This document shows, one piece after another, positions 41,423 through 50,198 of a stretch of 63,889 bases of DNA (positions are counted from its first letter, which is position 1; each line of letters opens with the position of its first letter). A program made the position numbers and the translations under genes. The stretch lies in the NCBI GenBank assembly GCA_002348385.1, contig DEBD01000004.1:36844-100732 (forward strand). The letters run 5' to 3'. This DNA comes from Gammaproteobacteria bacterium UBA2965. Lineage in GTDB: Bacteria; Pseudomonadota; Gammaproteobacteria; Pseudomonadales; Azotimanducaceae. The notes under the pieces are model-generated. The model was not told the origin of the DNA. It did not search any database and saw only the letters and a program-made list of their open reading frames with translations.

Positions 41423-42502
41423 TCAGTCGGACGAAGGTTGAGCCTTTGGGCCTGGCCTGGGCGGCGCTGCAGCCAGATCGGTCACGATGGCGGCGAGCGT
41501 CTCGCGGTCTGTATGGTCGGATTGCGGAATGCTCACCTCCAGGCGATCAACGCAATCGCCGAAGCGCTGGATCAATTCGGTGGCCAGTTGGTCGTAGGTT
41601 GCCACTACCACGAACTTGTGAAGCAATTCGTCGTCGATTCTCGCGGACATCTCATCCCAGCGCTGCTCGCGGGAAAGTGTAGCCATTTCCGCGCATAGAT
41701 CTTCCAGGCCGAATAGGCCGAAGGCGTGGGCGTAGCTTGGCGTGGAACAGTAGAATGCCAATCGTTCCCGGGCCACCTCGGTGCGCTGCTGGAGGGTTTC
41801 GGTGTTAGGCGCGGCTGCGATGATGGGCTTCAGACAAATCTGAAATGTGTTGTTGTTAACGTCCTTCAGGGCGGGCAACACCTCGTGGTGGATGTACTGT
41901 CGCGTGCACACCGGGTGCAGGCGAATACCGTCCGCGACTTCCGCTGCTACCCTGCACATGTACGGATTGACAGCCGCTACGAGAACCGGGATGTCGGGAT
42001 GCTCGATGGGCTCCGGCGTGAATAGCGGCACATTCAAATTCAATCGGTAGTGCTTGCTTTCGAACTGCAAACGGGTGCGGTTCTGCCACGCCTGCCACAA
42101 GGCGCGCAACGCGGCCACATAGTCTCGCATCCAGGGTCCGGGTGGGCGCCACGTCATGCCGAAGCGTCGCTCGATGTGGCCGCGCACCTGAGAGCCCAGA
42201 CCCAGTTCGAAGCGACCGCCGCTGATTTTCTGCAGCGTCCAGGCGGACTGTGCTACCACGAACGGGCTGCGGGCGAAGGCGATGGCTACCGAGGTTCCGA
42301 GCCGGATGCGCTGGGTGGTCGTTGCCGCTAATGCCAGTACCTGAAACGGATCGTCCTTGGTCTCCTCCATCAATACGGAGTGATACCCGAGTTGTTCTGC
42401 CAGTTTGGCGTCATTGCCAACGCGCGCTAGGTTCAGGGCCGCATCCGGCGCGCGTAAACCCGGGTCGAGCTTTCCAATGGGGAGCAGAGTTTCGGCTTGC
42501 AA
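41423..42502 (-). CDS. luciferase-like (LLM) oxidoreductase, F420-type
   Basis: A 359-residue TIM-barrel protein, with start TTG at 42502 (weak GGA upstream; no ATG fits better). Blocks: LAEQLGYHSVLMEETKDDPFQ, TTQRIRLGTSVAIAFARSPF, ISGGRFELGLGSQVRGHIERRFGM. The overall layout follows the F420-dependent LLM group. It is followed by the EthD pair on the same strand, 64 bases apart. Substrate unknown. Confidence 0.84.
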   Translation of the reverse strand: MQAETLLPIGKLDPGLRAPDAALNLARVGNDAKLAEQLGYHSVLMEETKDDPFQVLALAATTTQRIRLGTSVAIAFARSPFVVAQSAWTLQKISGGRFELGLGSQVRGHIERRFGMTWRPPGPWMRDYVAALRALWQAWQNRTRLQFESKHYRLNLNVPLFTPEPIEHPDIPVLVAAVNPYMCRVAAEVADGIRLHPVCTRQYIHHEVLPALKDVNNNTFQICLKPIIAAAPNTETLQQRTEVARERLAFYCSTPSYAHAFGLFGLEDLCAEMATLSREQRWDEMSARIDDELLHKFVVVATYDQLATELIQRFGDCVDRLEVSIPQSDHTDRETLAAIVTDLAAAPPRPGPKAQPSSD

Positions 42503-42920
42503 AACGAATTCCGATCAACCAGGTGGGCGGTAGCTACCATCGCCTGAAAATCGCTCAACCACAAGCTTAAGCGGGTCGAGTTGACCATCTCGCGCGATCG
42601 GCAGGCCGGCAGAACGGCGGCTTGTGAAGCCCGTCGAAAGTGCCGATATCGAACAGCATTGCAGGCGATTGGCGTTTAGGCGACAGCGGTACGGTCATTC
42701 TTGTGGTGATGATGAATGCCCGTGCCGCTTGCAGGTGGGAGTACATGTTGACGGCGAGCAAGTTTGCGTCCGGCGGGAAGATATCGCTGCGACAAGGACC
42801 GAAAGATTCCCTAACATAGGCCTCACTACCGAGTGAAAAGATTGTGCTGCCCAAGCGCTCACGGTCGGACAGATAAAGCTCGGCGTTCAGGAATTTTCTT
42901 GAGTTTATGGATTTTGAATT
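42503..42920. other. gene-free stretch of about 420 bases at the edge of an AT-richer island
   Basis: No complete gene seen. The minus strand holds an open frame running out of the next gene (about 42567-43097) whose middle part is mildly protein-like (NLLAVNMYSHLQAARAFIITT) but has no plausible start or ribosome site. It could be a gene remnant. The right end must hold the promoter of the limonene-monooxygenase-like gene. Confidence 0.35.
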
Positions 42921-44114
42921 ATGAGTGTTAAGGGCCCCTCGTCGCTTTTGCCGGATGGATATCTCCGTTTTGGCATATTTCTCGCGCCTTTTCATACAAT
43001 GAACGAAAACCCGACTCTCGCAATGGATCGGGATATGGCGCTGGTGGAATATCTCGATAAGCTTGGTTATCACGAGGCGTGGATCGGTGAGCACCACTCA
43101 GGCGGATTCGAGCTATTTGGTAGCCCGGAACTGTTTATCGCAGCTGCGGTGGAGCGTACCAACAGAATCCGGCTCGGCACGGGTGTTGTCTCGTTGCCGT
43201 ATCATCATCCGTATACGGTGGCGGGTCGTATTGTTCAGCTGGATCACATGTCAAAAGGGCGCATTATGCTTGGGGTCGGACCCGGTGCGCTGACGGGCGA
43301 TGCTTACCGAATGGGGATCGATCCTAAAGATCAAAGACGGATGATGAACGAGTCATTGGATGCTGTGGTTCGTCTTCTTGATGGGGAAGTAGTGACCGAG
43401 AGCACGGATTGGTTCACATTGAACGAAGCACAGCTACAGCTTCGCTGCTATCAGCGTCCGCGTACAGAGATGGCGGTGGCTTGTTCGTACTCTCCAGTAG
43501 GCGCATTGGCTGCCGGTCGGCATGGACTGGGTATGTTATCCATTGGGGGCACTGATGATGAGGCATTACTTCATCATCGCGATAATTGGCAGGCGTGCGA
43601 GGACGCAGCGAAGCAAAATGGCGCCGTAGTGCAACGCAAGAACTGGCGGGTAGTTGCCATGATGCATATCGCTGAAACACGTGCTAAAGCTCGAGAGAAC
43701 GTTCGCTTCGGAATAGAACAATGGGCGCAGTATTTTCGGGACGTGCCTACGTTCGAGATTGTGCCCGCAGGGGTTCAAGATGCCTATGAGTGGATGGTAG
43801 AAACCAAGAGCGCAGTGATAGGTACTCCTGACGACGCTATTGAATATATCGAGACTCTCTTGGAAGGTTCTGGTGGATTTGGATCACTCATGCAGCTCGC
43901 ACACAACTGGGCTGATTGGGAGGCAACCAAACGCAACTACGAATTGATTGCCCGCTATGTATTTCCGCACTTCCAGGGTAGCAACGAATTGCGGAAAGCC
44001 AGTTACCACTTTAGTCATGCCAGTCGCGACAAATACGTAGGCCGTGCATCAGAGGCTATTCAAAGCGAAATTGATCGCCACGCTGCAGGTTCGAGCGCCA
44101 AAAAGGATAGCTAG
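42921..44114 (+). CDS. LLM flavin monooxygenase, limonene-monooxygenase-like
   Basis: A 397-residue FMN-type luciferase-family enzyme. Blocks: GYLRFGIFLAPFHTMNENPT, KLGYHEAWIGEHHSGGFELF, TNRIRLGTGVVSLPYHHPYT, DHMSKGRIMLGVGPGALTGDAYRMGI. This layout is that of LimB-like and related monooxygenases that epoxidise or do Baeyer-Villiger oxidation of terpenes and ketones. The CMD-like gene starts 5 bases after its stop, so they form one operon. Base composition and codon use look AT-richer than flanking genes, as in the rest of the island. Confidence 0.86.
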   Translation: MSVKGPSSLLPDGYLRFGIFLAPFHTMNENPTLAMDRDMALVEYLDKLGYHEAWIGEHHSGGFELFGSPELFIAAAVERTNRIRLGTGVVSLPYHHPYTVAGRIVQLDHMSKGRIMLGVGPGALTGDAYRMGIDPKDQRRMMNESLDAVVRLLDGEVVTESTDWFTLNEAQLQLRCYQRPRTEMAVACSYSPVGALAAGRHGLGMLSIGGTDDEALLHHRDNWQACEDAAKQNGAVVQRKNWRVVAMMHIAETRAKARENVRFGIEQWAQYFRDVPTFEIVPAGVQDAYEWMVETKSAVIGTPDDAIEYIETLLEGSGGFGSLMQLAHNWADWEATKRNYELIARYVFPHFQGSNELRKASYHFSHASRDKYVGRASEAIQSEIDRHAAGSSAKKDS

Positions 44115-44119
44115 CAGAT

Positions 44120-44833
44120 ATGGTGTCTGAAAAAGCGGCGCAACGACGCTCACCCAAACTGCCCGCGCTCGCGGACCTAAGAGAAGGAGAACAGGGCGCT
44201 TTCGAGTTCATGCAGACCCGGATTCGAGGGTCTGAAGACGCCCGTATTGGTCACGTGGCCGGCGAGCCCTACGCCGTTGCCTATTTTCGGGGTCTGGCTA
44301 ATACGCCTGTTATAGGCGAAGCACTGGCTCGGCTCGGTCAGGTTGCAATGGAAGTGCCGGGTCGCTCCGGCACGCTCTCGGCAGCTGATCATGAATTTGC
44401 AGACGCTGTGATAGCGTTCGATTCTGGTTACACGTGGTTAATGGCGGGCCATGGTTCACTTGCGATTCAGGCAGGTGTGCGCATTGAGGCGCTAGAGGCG
44501 CTGCGTGATGGACGAGAGCAGGATCTAAGCGAGGATGAAGCGCAGCAGGCTGCGTTCGTCCGCGCCGTCCGTGACGGTGCGGTGACTGAGGAAATCTGGC
44601 GACGAATGGTAGAACGCCTTGGCTCAGAGAGAGGCGCTATCGAGTACGCTTTTTTCGTTTGTTTAGTTTTGCTTAACCATCTTATGGCGAGTGCTATGGG
44701 CGCTCCAGATATGACCGCTGACGAACTCAGCAGCATGTTCGAAAGGTTCCGCAAAAAAGAGCCGATGACGTCGTACCGTGATTATGCTCGGATATACGGT
44801 GATGCCGCCTTTCGAGTTGATAGCGACGATTGA
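44120..44833 (+). CDS. carboxymuconolactone-decarboxylase-like protein without CxxC
   Basis: A 237-residue alpha-helical protein with CMD-like spacing: FRGLANTPVIGEALARLGQVAMEV, then SAADHEFADAVIAFDSGYTWLMAGHGSLAIQAGV, where the usual CxxC position has no Cys, and a C-terminal EYAFFVCLVLLNHLMASAMGA. Cys-less CMD proteins act as decarboxylases or have unknown roles, in contrast to AhpD-type reductants. Five bases after the LLM gene, so co-expressed with it. Ends in a hairpin that overlaps its stop. Confidence 0.7.
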   Translation: MVSEKAAQRRSPKLPALADLREGEQGAFEFMQTRIRGSEDARIGHVAGEPYAVAYFRGLANTPVIGEALARLGQVAMEVPGRSGTLSAADHEFADAVIAFDSGYTWLMAGHGSLAIQAGVRIEALEALRDGREQDLSEDEAQQAAFVRAVRDGAVTEEIWRRMVERLGSERGAIEYAFFVCLVLLNHLMASAMGAPDMTADELSSMFERFRKKEPMTSYRDYARIYGDAAFRVDSDD

Positions 44834-44845
44834 TCTGCTCAATCG
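44827..44845. terminator. hairpin overlapping the CMD-like stop codon
   Basis: CGATTGA (44827-44833) pairs with TCAATCG (44839-44845) around a five-base loop. Lies between convergent genes and could terminate either. Weak, AT-rich stem. Confidence 0.35.
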
Positions 44846-44899
44846 AGTCGGATCGCTGCGTATCGTTTTCGGTGGCCGGCCCGGAGGTCATTATCGGCC

Positions 44900-45889
44900 C
44901 TAAGAGAATGTGCTTTGCCAGTAGCTCATCATGTCTGAGTGGAAGATGTCGGCGAGTTGGCCCGAACCGCCAATATGTGCGCCACGCCGCCCGAAGCCGG
45001 CTCGCATGCTGTAAAGCATTAGTTCTCGTTCGCTCCATTCGGTAGCTGTTTCTCCGCTGATCGGGTGAATCATGCTCCCGTCGTCATTGACATAAATGGT
45101 CGGTGCACTGGGTGCTACCGATGCTTCCGCGATCATTTCGAGGGGCGTATCTCGGTCAAAGCTGTGATGCGCACCATCTACTATCTTGCAGGTAGCATCT
45201 CCACCGGTGAGCCTAATTGCTTGAATGTAGCCTTGTACCTGTTGCGGAGAGCACCATTCGTCCTGATCGCCCACAATGGCTCGTACCCGAGTTGGATCAA
45301 CTTGTGGGTTGAGAAATTGCTGGCCACACCAGGGATATGCGGCGTAGACGGCAGAAAAAGTGTTGCTTGTTTCTAACAGGCGTTGCAGACAAATTGCGGA
45401 TAGCACGGCCGATCCGCCGCGGCTGTGCCCTTGAGCACCGATTCTCGACGGATCGACACGCTCCAGGTTGGTTAGCTGCTCCAAGGTGGCGATCACGTCC
45501 CATGCGCTGGCAGCAAAAGAATACTGGGCCTGGTTGGAGACAGTAGACGTGACGCCGCGCTGTCGGAATGGATCGATGACGCATGCTGCAATCCCCGCAC
45601 TGACAAGTAGCTCGGCCTTGCGCATGTGAGAAGAACCCACCCCCAGGCTCCCCGGCACTACGATAACGGCGGCGGGCGATTCAATACCGGGTGGGAAAAA
45701 CAGCTGGGCATCGATGCTTAACGCGACTGCGCGCTCCGGAAACGAGATGAGTTCGTGGAACGAGCGAACATCAGCGGTGCGAACCTGCCATAGTTCTCCC
45801 TCAATACCGTTGTTGAGACGATACGGTATTTCATTGAGCGCTATCGAACTCATGAGTGTTAGCTTCATCGACATAGCAAGGAGCGTCAA
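44900..45889 (-). CDS. dienelactone-hydrolase-like alpha/beta hydrolase
   Basis: Up to 329 residues; the TTG at 45889 follows CCGGAGAGC, while ATGs at 45868 and 45853 are alternatives. The core has AAVIVVPGSLGVGSSHMRKAELL, the nucleophile elbow IGAQGHSRGGSAVLSAI (Ser), then an acid in GDQDEWC and the His in GAHHSFDRDTP. The pattern is that of the dienelactone hydrolase family, which opens lactones or esters. A C-terminal extension of about 60 residues is unusual. Convergent with the CMD-like gene. Cytosolic. Confidence 0.78.
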   Translation of the reverse strand: MTLLAMSMKLTLMSSIALNEIPYRLNNGIEGELWQVRTADVRSFHELISFPERAVALSIDAQLFFPPGIESPAAVIVVPGSLGVGSSHMRKAELLVSAGIAACVIDPFRQRGVTSTVSNQAQYSFAASAWDVIATLEQLTNLERVDPSRIGAQGHSRGGSAVLSAICLQRLLETSNTFSAVYAAYPWCGQQFLNPQVDPTRVRAIVGDQDEWCSPQQVQGYIQAIRLTGGDATCKIVDGAHHSFDRDTPLEMIAEASVAPSAPTIYVNDDGSMIHPISGETATEWSERELMLYSMRAGFGRRGAHIGGSGQLADIFHSDMMSYWQSTFS

Positions 45890-46153
45890 GCTCTCCGGAT
45901 CGTTCGGAGACTGGAGGTCGGGTCAAAGACTAACAGCGGATTTCGAGAGAGATACCATGCCCATGAGCCAGTCGGCATGCTCGAGGCCGCATTCATCGCA
46001 GTAGTTGTGTGGAGCCGTTCAACGCCATTTATTGCTTTGAAAGTCGGGTTTCATCTTTTTCAAGACGCTGGGTATTCATGGTCGTGGTCTAACGACTAAA
46101 ATGGCGGGCTTGAGATCCATTCATGCTTTCACTGAAACAATAAGAGAACGAAA

Positions 46154-46651
46154 ATGAAGAATATCCTGTCGATCGCGTTGGTGGGTTTCCTGATCAGCAA
46201 TGTATCTGGCTGTGTGGAGCCCATGTCCGAAGACTCGGCGACCATTGCTGCCGCTCAGGCGGGTTATGCGGCTTTCCAAGCCGGTGACATGACAGCGTGG
46301 TCGGAAACTCAGGCTGACGATGCTGTTTGGACAATACCCCAAGGATTGCCCTATGGGGGCACCTATATTGGTCCGGAATCCGTCATCGACAACGTGTTCG
46401 CACCAATAGCTGCGCTCTGGCCAGATTTTTCAGTGGAGGACCTTGAATATCACGTCTCAGGGAATACCGTTTTCATCAAAACCAGAATTACCGCGGGAGG
46501 CTTGGTTAGTGATTCGCTGCACGTCGCGGTTATGGAAAACGGCAAGTACGCGAGCTTTCAGGTCTTCGACGACACGGCCTTTATGATGAAGTCTGCCCAG
46601 ACCTCGAATACTGCGCAAACAGCAGCATCAACAGTTCCCGAAAGTCAGTAA
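46154..46651 (+). CDS. SnoaL-like lipoprotein
   Basis: A 165-residue protein with a lipoprotein signal: MKNILSIALVGFLISNVSGC, with lipobox VSGC and Cys20 as the acylated residue. The mature part has the SnoaL/NTF2 pattern (AAQAGYAAFQAGDMTAWSE, then DDAVWTIPQG, GPESVIDNVFAP and AVMENGKYASFQVFDD). The C-terminal 30 residues are low complexity (Ser/Thr/Gln). Membrane-attached, periplasmic side. Monocistronic in a stretch with few partners; function unknown. Confidence 0.75.
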   Translation: MKNILSIALVGFLISNVSGCVEPMSEDSATIAAAQAGYAAFQAGDMTAWSETQADDAVWTIPQGLPYGGTYIGPESVIDNVFAPIAALWPDFSVEDLEYHVSGNTVFIKTRITAGGLVSDSLHVAVMENGKYASFQVFDDTAFMMKSAQTSNTAQTAASTVPESQ

Positions 46652-46686
46652 ATAGCGGTTCGGTAATGGCGTAGAGCCATAGCTGG

Positions 46687-46858
46687 GAAGGCGCAACAAT
46701 CATTGGCCTGGATGTCGATGCCAAAGAAAGCACGCGCGCAACTCGCCTGGCCGAAGGCGCTGGCGGGCGCTGTTCATTGGAATATGCGGGATAGCGAAGA
46801 TAGGCAAGAGGTTAAATAGGTCTTCGACGATCTGGCGCGCAAAATCGATCATATTGGG
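46687..46858 (+). pseudogene. broken short-chain dehydrogenase remnant
   Basis: Positions 46687-46788 translate as EGATIIGLDVDAKESTRATR and so on to LEYA, which is the beta-2 region of an SDR. The match continues in another frame as MRDSEDRQEVK, a TAG stop, then VFDDLARKIDHI, the alpha-4 region before the usual NNAG motif. Both ends and the catalytic part are missing. One frameshift and one stop are needed to join the pieces. This reads as a decayed fragment; identification is by eye. Confidence 0.5.
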
Positions 46859-46914
46859 AATGATAGGATTGTCTGGAACGATTACGAAACTCGATTGCGG
46901 CATTGCCCGTAGTG

Positions 46915-48333
46915 ATGCATGGGGAACTGAGAGTGAGTGAATTGCAGCCCGGTGAGGCGCGCTGTCCGGGGATTTCAGTAGAGGATCTGCTGGATAAGGA
47001 TTCGAGGCCGGTACCGGAGTATCTGCGCGCCCAGGCCTATGAATTTCTTGGTGATGCCGACATTCCCTACCAGCGCTATACCTCGCGCGAAGTGCACGAT
47101 GAGGAAGTTGCGCATATGTGGTGGCGCACCTGGCAGTGGGCCTGCCGCGAAGAGCATATTCCCGAGCCTGGCGATTACTACGTGTACGACGTGGGACCTT
47201 ACTCCGCTTTGGTGGTGCGTACGCCCGAGGGCGAAATCAAAGCGTTTCGCAATGTATGCCTGCATCGTGGAACCAAGCTGAAGCCGGCCAACAGCAGCGG
47301 TTGGGCGGAGTCTATTCGGTGCCCGTATCACGGTTGGAACTGGCGCCTCAACGGCGAGTTGGAGTCCTTCCCTTGCGAGTGGGATTTTCCTCACGTGCAG
47401 CCGCGGGACGTTGCACTGCAACCCATTCACGCGGATATTTGGGGTGGCTTCGTGTTCGTCAACTTCGATAGCGATGCGGTACCGCTGCTGGAATACCTGC
47501 ACCCGTTACCCGAACACATTCCCAGCGAGGTATTCGAGCAGCGCTACGTCGCGATGCATGTTCAAAAGGAGCTGAACTGCAACTGGAAGATCGCGTCAGA
47601 GGCATTTCTCGAGGCGTACCACGTGATGGAAACCCATCCGCAGCTCATGCGTGCCAATGGAGACGCAAACACCCAGTACGATTTCTACGGTGACCACGTG
47701 AGTCGGCTAGTCAATGTGGCCGGCACGCCCAGCGCCATGCTCAAGGAGCCGATGACAGAGCAGGAAATATTAGATGTGTTTCTTGTGGGCGACCGCGACG
47801 ACGTGGCCGAGCGCTTGGTCGTACCGGAAGGTGGTACGGCGCGTGCGGTGATGGCGCAGCATTTTCGCGACACCGTGGTAGCGTCAGGCGGAGCCGATCT
47901 GTCCCAGGTGTGCGATTCGGAGATCGTCGACAGCATTGCGTACTTCGTGTTCCCTAACCAACAGTTCTTCTCCGGGGTGTCTTTCCCCATCGTGTACCGG
48001 TTTCGACCGCTGGGGCAGCAACACGATCGCGCGTTGTTCGATCTGATCATCATGAAGCAGCGGCCCACGGATGGCTCACCGGTAACGACGGCACAGCCCG
48101 TGCCTCTGAAGGTGGAAGAGTCTTACACCACGGTGCCCGGCATGGACCCTTATGTGGGTCACGTCTTCGATCAGGATACCGGCAACATGCAGGCTGCTCA
48201 CGAAGGGGCTCTAGCGGCTGCACCAGGTGACGGGGCAACGCTTGGCAACTATCAGGAAATTCGCATCCGCCACATGCACAAGACGCTCGACAAGTACCTG
48301 AGCGCGCACGACACTCACAACAATAAGGAATGA
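46915..48333 (+). CDS. Rieske aromatic-ring-hydroxylating oxygenase, alpha subunit
   Basis: About 472 residues. Rieske ligands are in NVCLHRGTKLKPA and IRCPYHGWNWRL; the catalytic iron ligands are in NWKIASEAFLEAYHVMETHP. The N-terminus (SELQPGEARCPGISVEDLLDKD) aligns with the Rieske enzyme at 36259, which favours the ATG at 46915. The GTG at 46933, with GGGGAACTGAGA upstream, has a better ribosome site and is an alternative. The SDR gene starts 4 bases after the stop, so the two form an operon, possibly cis-diol formation and oxidation or ketone reduction. No ferredoxin gene here. Confidence 0.9.
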   Translation: MHGELRVSELQPGEARCPGISVEDLLDKDSRPVPEYLRAQAYEFLGDADIPYQRYTSREVHDEEVAHMWWRTWQWACREEHIPEPGDYYVYDVGPYSALVVRTPEGEIKAFRNVCLHRGTKLKPANSSGWAESIRCPYHGWNWRLNGELESFPCEWDFPHVQPRDVALQPIHADIWGGFVFVNFDSDAVPLLEYLHPLPEHIPSEVFEQRYVAMHVQKELNCNWKIASEAFLEAYHVMETHPQLMRANGDANTQYDFYGDHVSRLVNVAGTPSAMLKEPMTEQEILDVFLVGDRDDVAERLVVPEGGTARAVMAQHFRDTVVASGGADLSQVCDSEIVDSIAYFVFPNQQFFSGVSFPIVYRFRPLGQQHDRALFDLIIMKQRPTDGSPVTTAQPVPLKVEESYTTVPGMDPYVGHVFDQDTGNMQAAHEGALAAAPGDGATLGNYQEIRIRHMHKTLDKYLSAHDTHNNKE

Positions 48334-48337
48334 CGCA

Positions 48338-49033
48338 ATGTCCAATGTTCTGATTACCGGTGCTGCTCGCGGTATTGGTTACCAGCTAGCCAAGCAGTAC
48401 GCTGAGGTTGGCGACCGGGTATACGCGACCTATCGGAACGAAGCTACCGCGGGACCGCTCAGGGAGCTTGCGCAAGCATCCGGAGGTGCCTTGACGCTTC
48501 ATCACATGGATGTGGGCGACAGTGCCTCGGTGCAGGCTTGTGCCGCCGAACTCGCTGACGTGCCCATCGACGTGCTGCTCAACAATGCGGGCGTGTTTGG
48601 TGGCCTGGAGACACAGACCTTCCAGAATATGGACTATGATAACTGGGCGTTCGAGTTCAACGTCATGGCCATGGGACCTTTTCGGGTAGTGCAGAATTTT
48701 CTACCCCACGTTCTGGCGGGCGAACAACGCAAAATCGTCACCAACACCAGCCAGGTGGCCGCACACGCATACGACCATATGATCGGTTACTCCTATGCCA
48801 GCGCCAAAGCGGCCCTGAACCGATTGATGACCGCGCTTGCCACGGAGCTGGCGGATGAGAACGTCATCGTCACGCTGATGCACCCGGGGTGGGTGAAAAC
48901 GGAGATGGCGGGAGACGTGGCGGACATCGAGCCCCACGAAAGCGCTACGGGCGTCCGTCAGGTGATCGCAGGCCTGACCCAGGCCGACTCGGGCAAGTTT
49001 CTCAAATGGACCGGGGACATCCACCCCTGGTAG
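48338..49033 (+). CDS. short-chain dehydrogenase, C-factor-like
   Basis: A 231-residue SDR. Motifs: VLITGAARGIGYQLA, HHMDVGDSASV, NNAGVFGG, VTNTSQVAAH, and the catalytic Tyr-Lys in YSYASAKAALN. Sequence style matches the C-factor/CsgA-like subgroup. It is 4 bases downstream of the third Rieske gene and so is probably translated with it. Its stop lies 5 bases from the stop of the convergent VOC gene. Confidence 0.85.
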   Translation: MSNVLITGAARGIGYQLAKQYAEVGDRVYATYRNEATAGPLRELAQASGGALTLHHMDVGDSASVQACAAELADVPIDVLLNNAGVFGGLETQTFQNMDYDNWAFEFNVMAMGPFRVVQNFLPHVLAGEQRKIVTNTSQVAAHAYDHMIGYSYASAKAALNRLMTALATELADENVIVTLMHPGWVKTEMAGDVADIEPHESATGVRQVIAGLTQADSGKFLKWTGDIHPW

Positions 49034-49037
49034 GGAG

Positions 49038-49586
49038 TCAGGCTCCCGGGTTACGCGGGTCCCATAACCTGTCGTCTGTGTCCTGTTGGTATCCCTTGCC
49101 GTTGGGATAGGAGATGAGCTCCATCTGGAGATCCCAAGGGGTCAGAAAGTAGCAGCTACGCAATCCGGCCTCAGGACCCTCCGCCACCGGGGGGCCGCCC
49201 CCGTTCATTAGGCGCACGTCGTGCGCGCGCAGGTGGTCCATGGCGGCGTCTATGTCATCCACGTACAGGGTGATGTGGTGGCCGCCCCAGTCGCTGTTTT
49301 TCGGCATGACCTTGCGCTGGTCGGGGGATTCGTACTCGAACAGCTCGATATTGGGGCCGTGACCGCATCGATAATGGCGCACCCGGCGGATGACCGCCCG
49401 CGGGTGTACGTTCAGTAGATCCTTCATCCAGTCGCTGTCATCGGAGCCGAACGGCCCCATCTGGTAAAAAGGGACCAGGCCCAGGACGTTTTCCAGGAAA
49501 TCGGCCGCCTCATCGAAATCGGGTGCCGTGATCCCGATGTGATCCGTGCCCCTGAGGCCCGGTAGACCTTTTGATTCATGCGCCAT
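49038..49586 (-). CDS. VOC-family dioxygenase/lyase-like protein
   Basis: A 182-residue VOC protein. It starts GLRGTDHIGITAPDFDEAADFL, giving the first metal His in TDHIGIT. Later come HYRCGHGPNIELFEYES (Glu), then GGHHITLYVDDIDAAMDHL (His) and YFLTPWDLQMELISYP (Glu), a full set of four ligands. Resembles glyoxalase/bleomycin-resistance-type or ring-cleavage relatives. Monocistronic; convergent with the SDR gene. Substrate unknown. Confidence 0.82.
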   Translation of the reverse strand: MAHESKGLPGLRGTDHIGITAPDFDEAADFLENVLGLVPFYQMGPFGSDDSDWMKDLLNVHPRAVIRRVRHYRCGHGPNIELFEYESPDQRKVMPKNSDWGGHHITLYVDDIDAAMDHLRAHDVRLMNGGGPPVAEGPEAGLRSCYFLTPWDLQMELISYPNGKGYQQDTDDRLWDPRNPGA

Positions 49587-49769
49587 GCTCGCCTCCGCAG
49601 CCGAATCGTTGGAAGGCGCACTCCAGAACGCCCGGGCCCGCTATTCTACATATTCTGGGTACGATGATCTGCCGAGGGCACTAGGTCGTGAGCGGTTGTA
49701 GTGTCGGGGCGCTTGCACGTAAGCTGAACCAGAAGCTTGCGCGGTGACCGATACACAGGAGGAGTCGAA

Positions 49770-50156
49770 GTGGCAGATAACAAAGAGGTGGTATTGCAGT
49801 TCTGGGATGCGTTTTCTAACAGCCGATTCGACGAGGCCCTGGGCCTGCTGGCCGAAGACGCCACATGGTGGATTGCCGGCACCACGGACATCTCCGGCGA
49901 GTACTCCAAGCAGCAGTTTGGTGAGCTGATGCTGGGCATTGCGGAGAATGCGCCCAACGGCATCAAGGTCACGCCGGAAGCCTTGACGGCGGAAGGAGAC
50001 CGCGTCTCCATGGAGGCGGAGTCCTACGGTGAGATCTCAAACGGCAAGGTTTACAACAACTTCTACCACTTCATGCACACTCTGCGTGATGGAAAGTTGG
50101 TCTCCGTCAAAGAGTACCTGGACACGCAGCACGTTCAGGACGTGTTCGGAAACTAG
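49770..50156 (+). CDS. SnoaL-like / ketosteroid-isomerase-like protein
   Basis: A 128-residue protein from the GTG at 49770, seven bases after AGGAGGA. Pattern: KEVVLQFWDAFSNSRFDEALGLLAEDATWWIAG, the middle SKQQFGELML, and the C-terminal NFYHFMHTLRDGKLVSVKEYLDTQHV, as in the SnoaL-like/KSI family. An upstream in-frame extension exists but lacks a ribosome site. Probably cytosolic. Monocistronic, divergent from the VOC gene and convergent with the LLM gene at 50199. Confidence 0.8.
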   Translation: MADNKEVVLQFWDAFSNSRFDEALGLLAEDATWWIAGTTDISGEYSKQQFGELMLGIAENAPNGIKVTPEALTAEGDRVSMEAESYGEISNGKVYNNFYHFMHTLRDGKLVSVKEYLDTQHVQDVFGN

Positions 50157-50166
50157 GGTACAGCCC

Positions 50167-50190
50167 TGCACGTCTCGAAAGGAACGTGCA
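50167..50190. terminator. hairpin between convergent genes
   Basis: TGCACGT (50167-50173) pairs with ACGTGCA (50184-50190) around a ten-base loop; outer CC/GG pairs may extend it past a bulge. Located between SnoaL-like and LLM stop codons. Confidence 0.5.
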
Positions 50191-50198
50191 CAGGCCCG

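Noticed and set aside
42567..43097. A 176-codon minus-strand open frame across the start of the limonene-monooxygenase-like gene
   Set aside because: Half of it is antisense to a clear gene, there is no ribosome site, and the remaining part shows no recognisable family; kept only as a possible remnant.
27476..50000. A secondary-metabolite (polyketide or peptide) gene cluster
   Set aside because: No PKS, NRPS, terpene synthase or precursor-peptide genes are seen; the oxygenases fit catabolism better.
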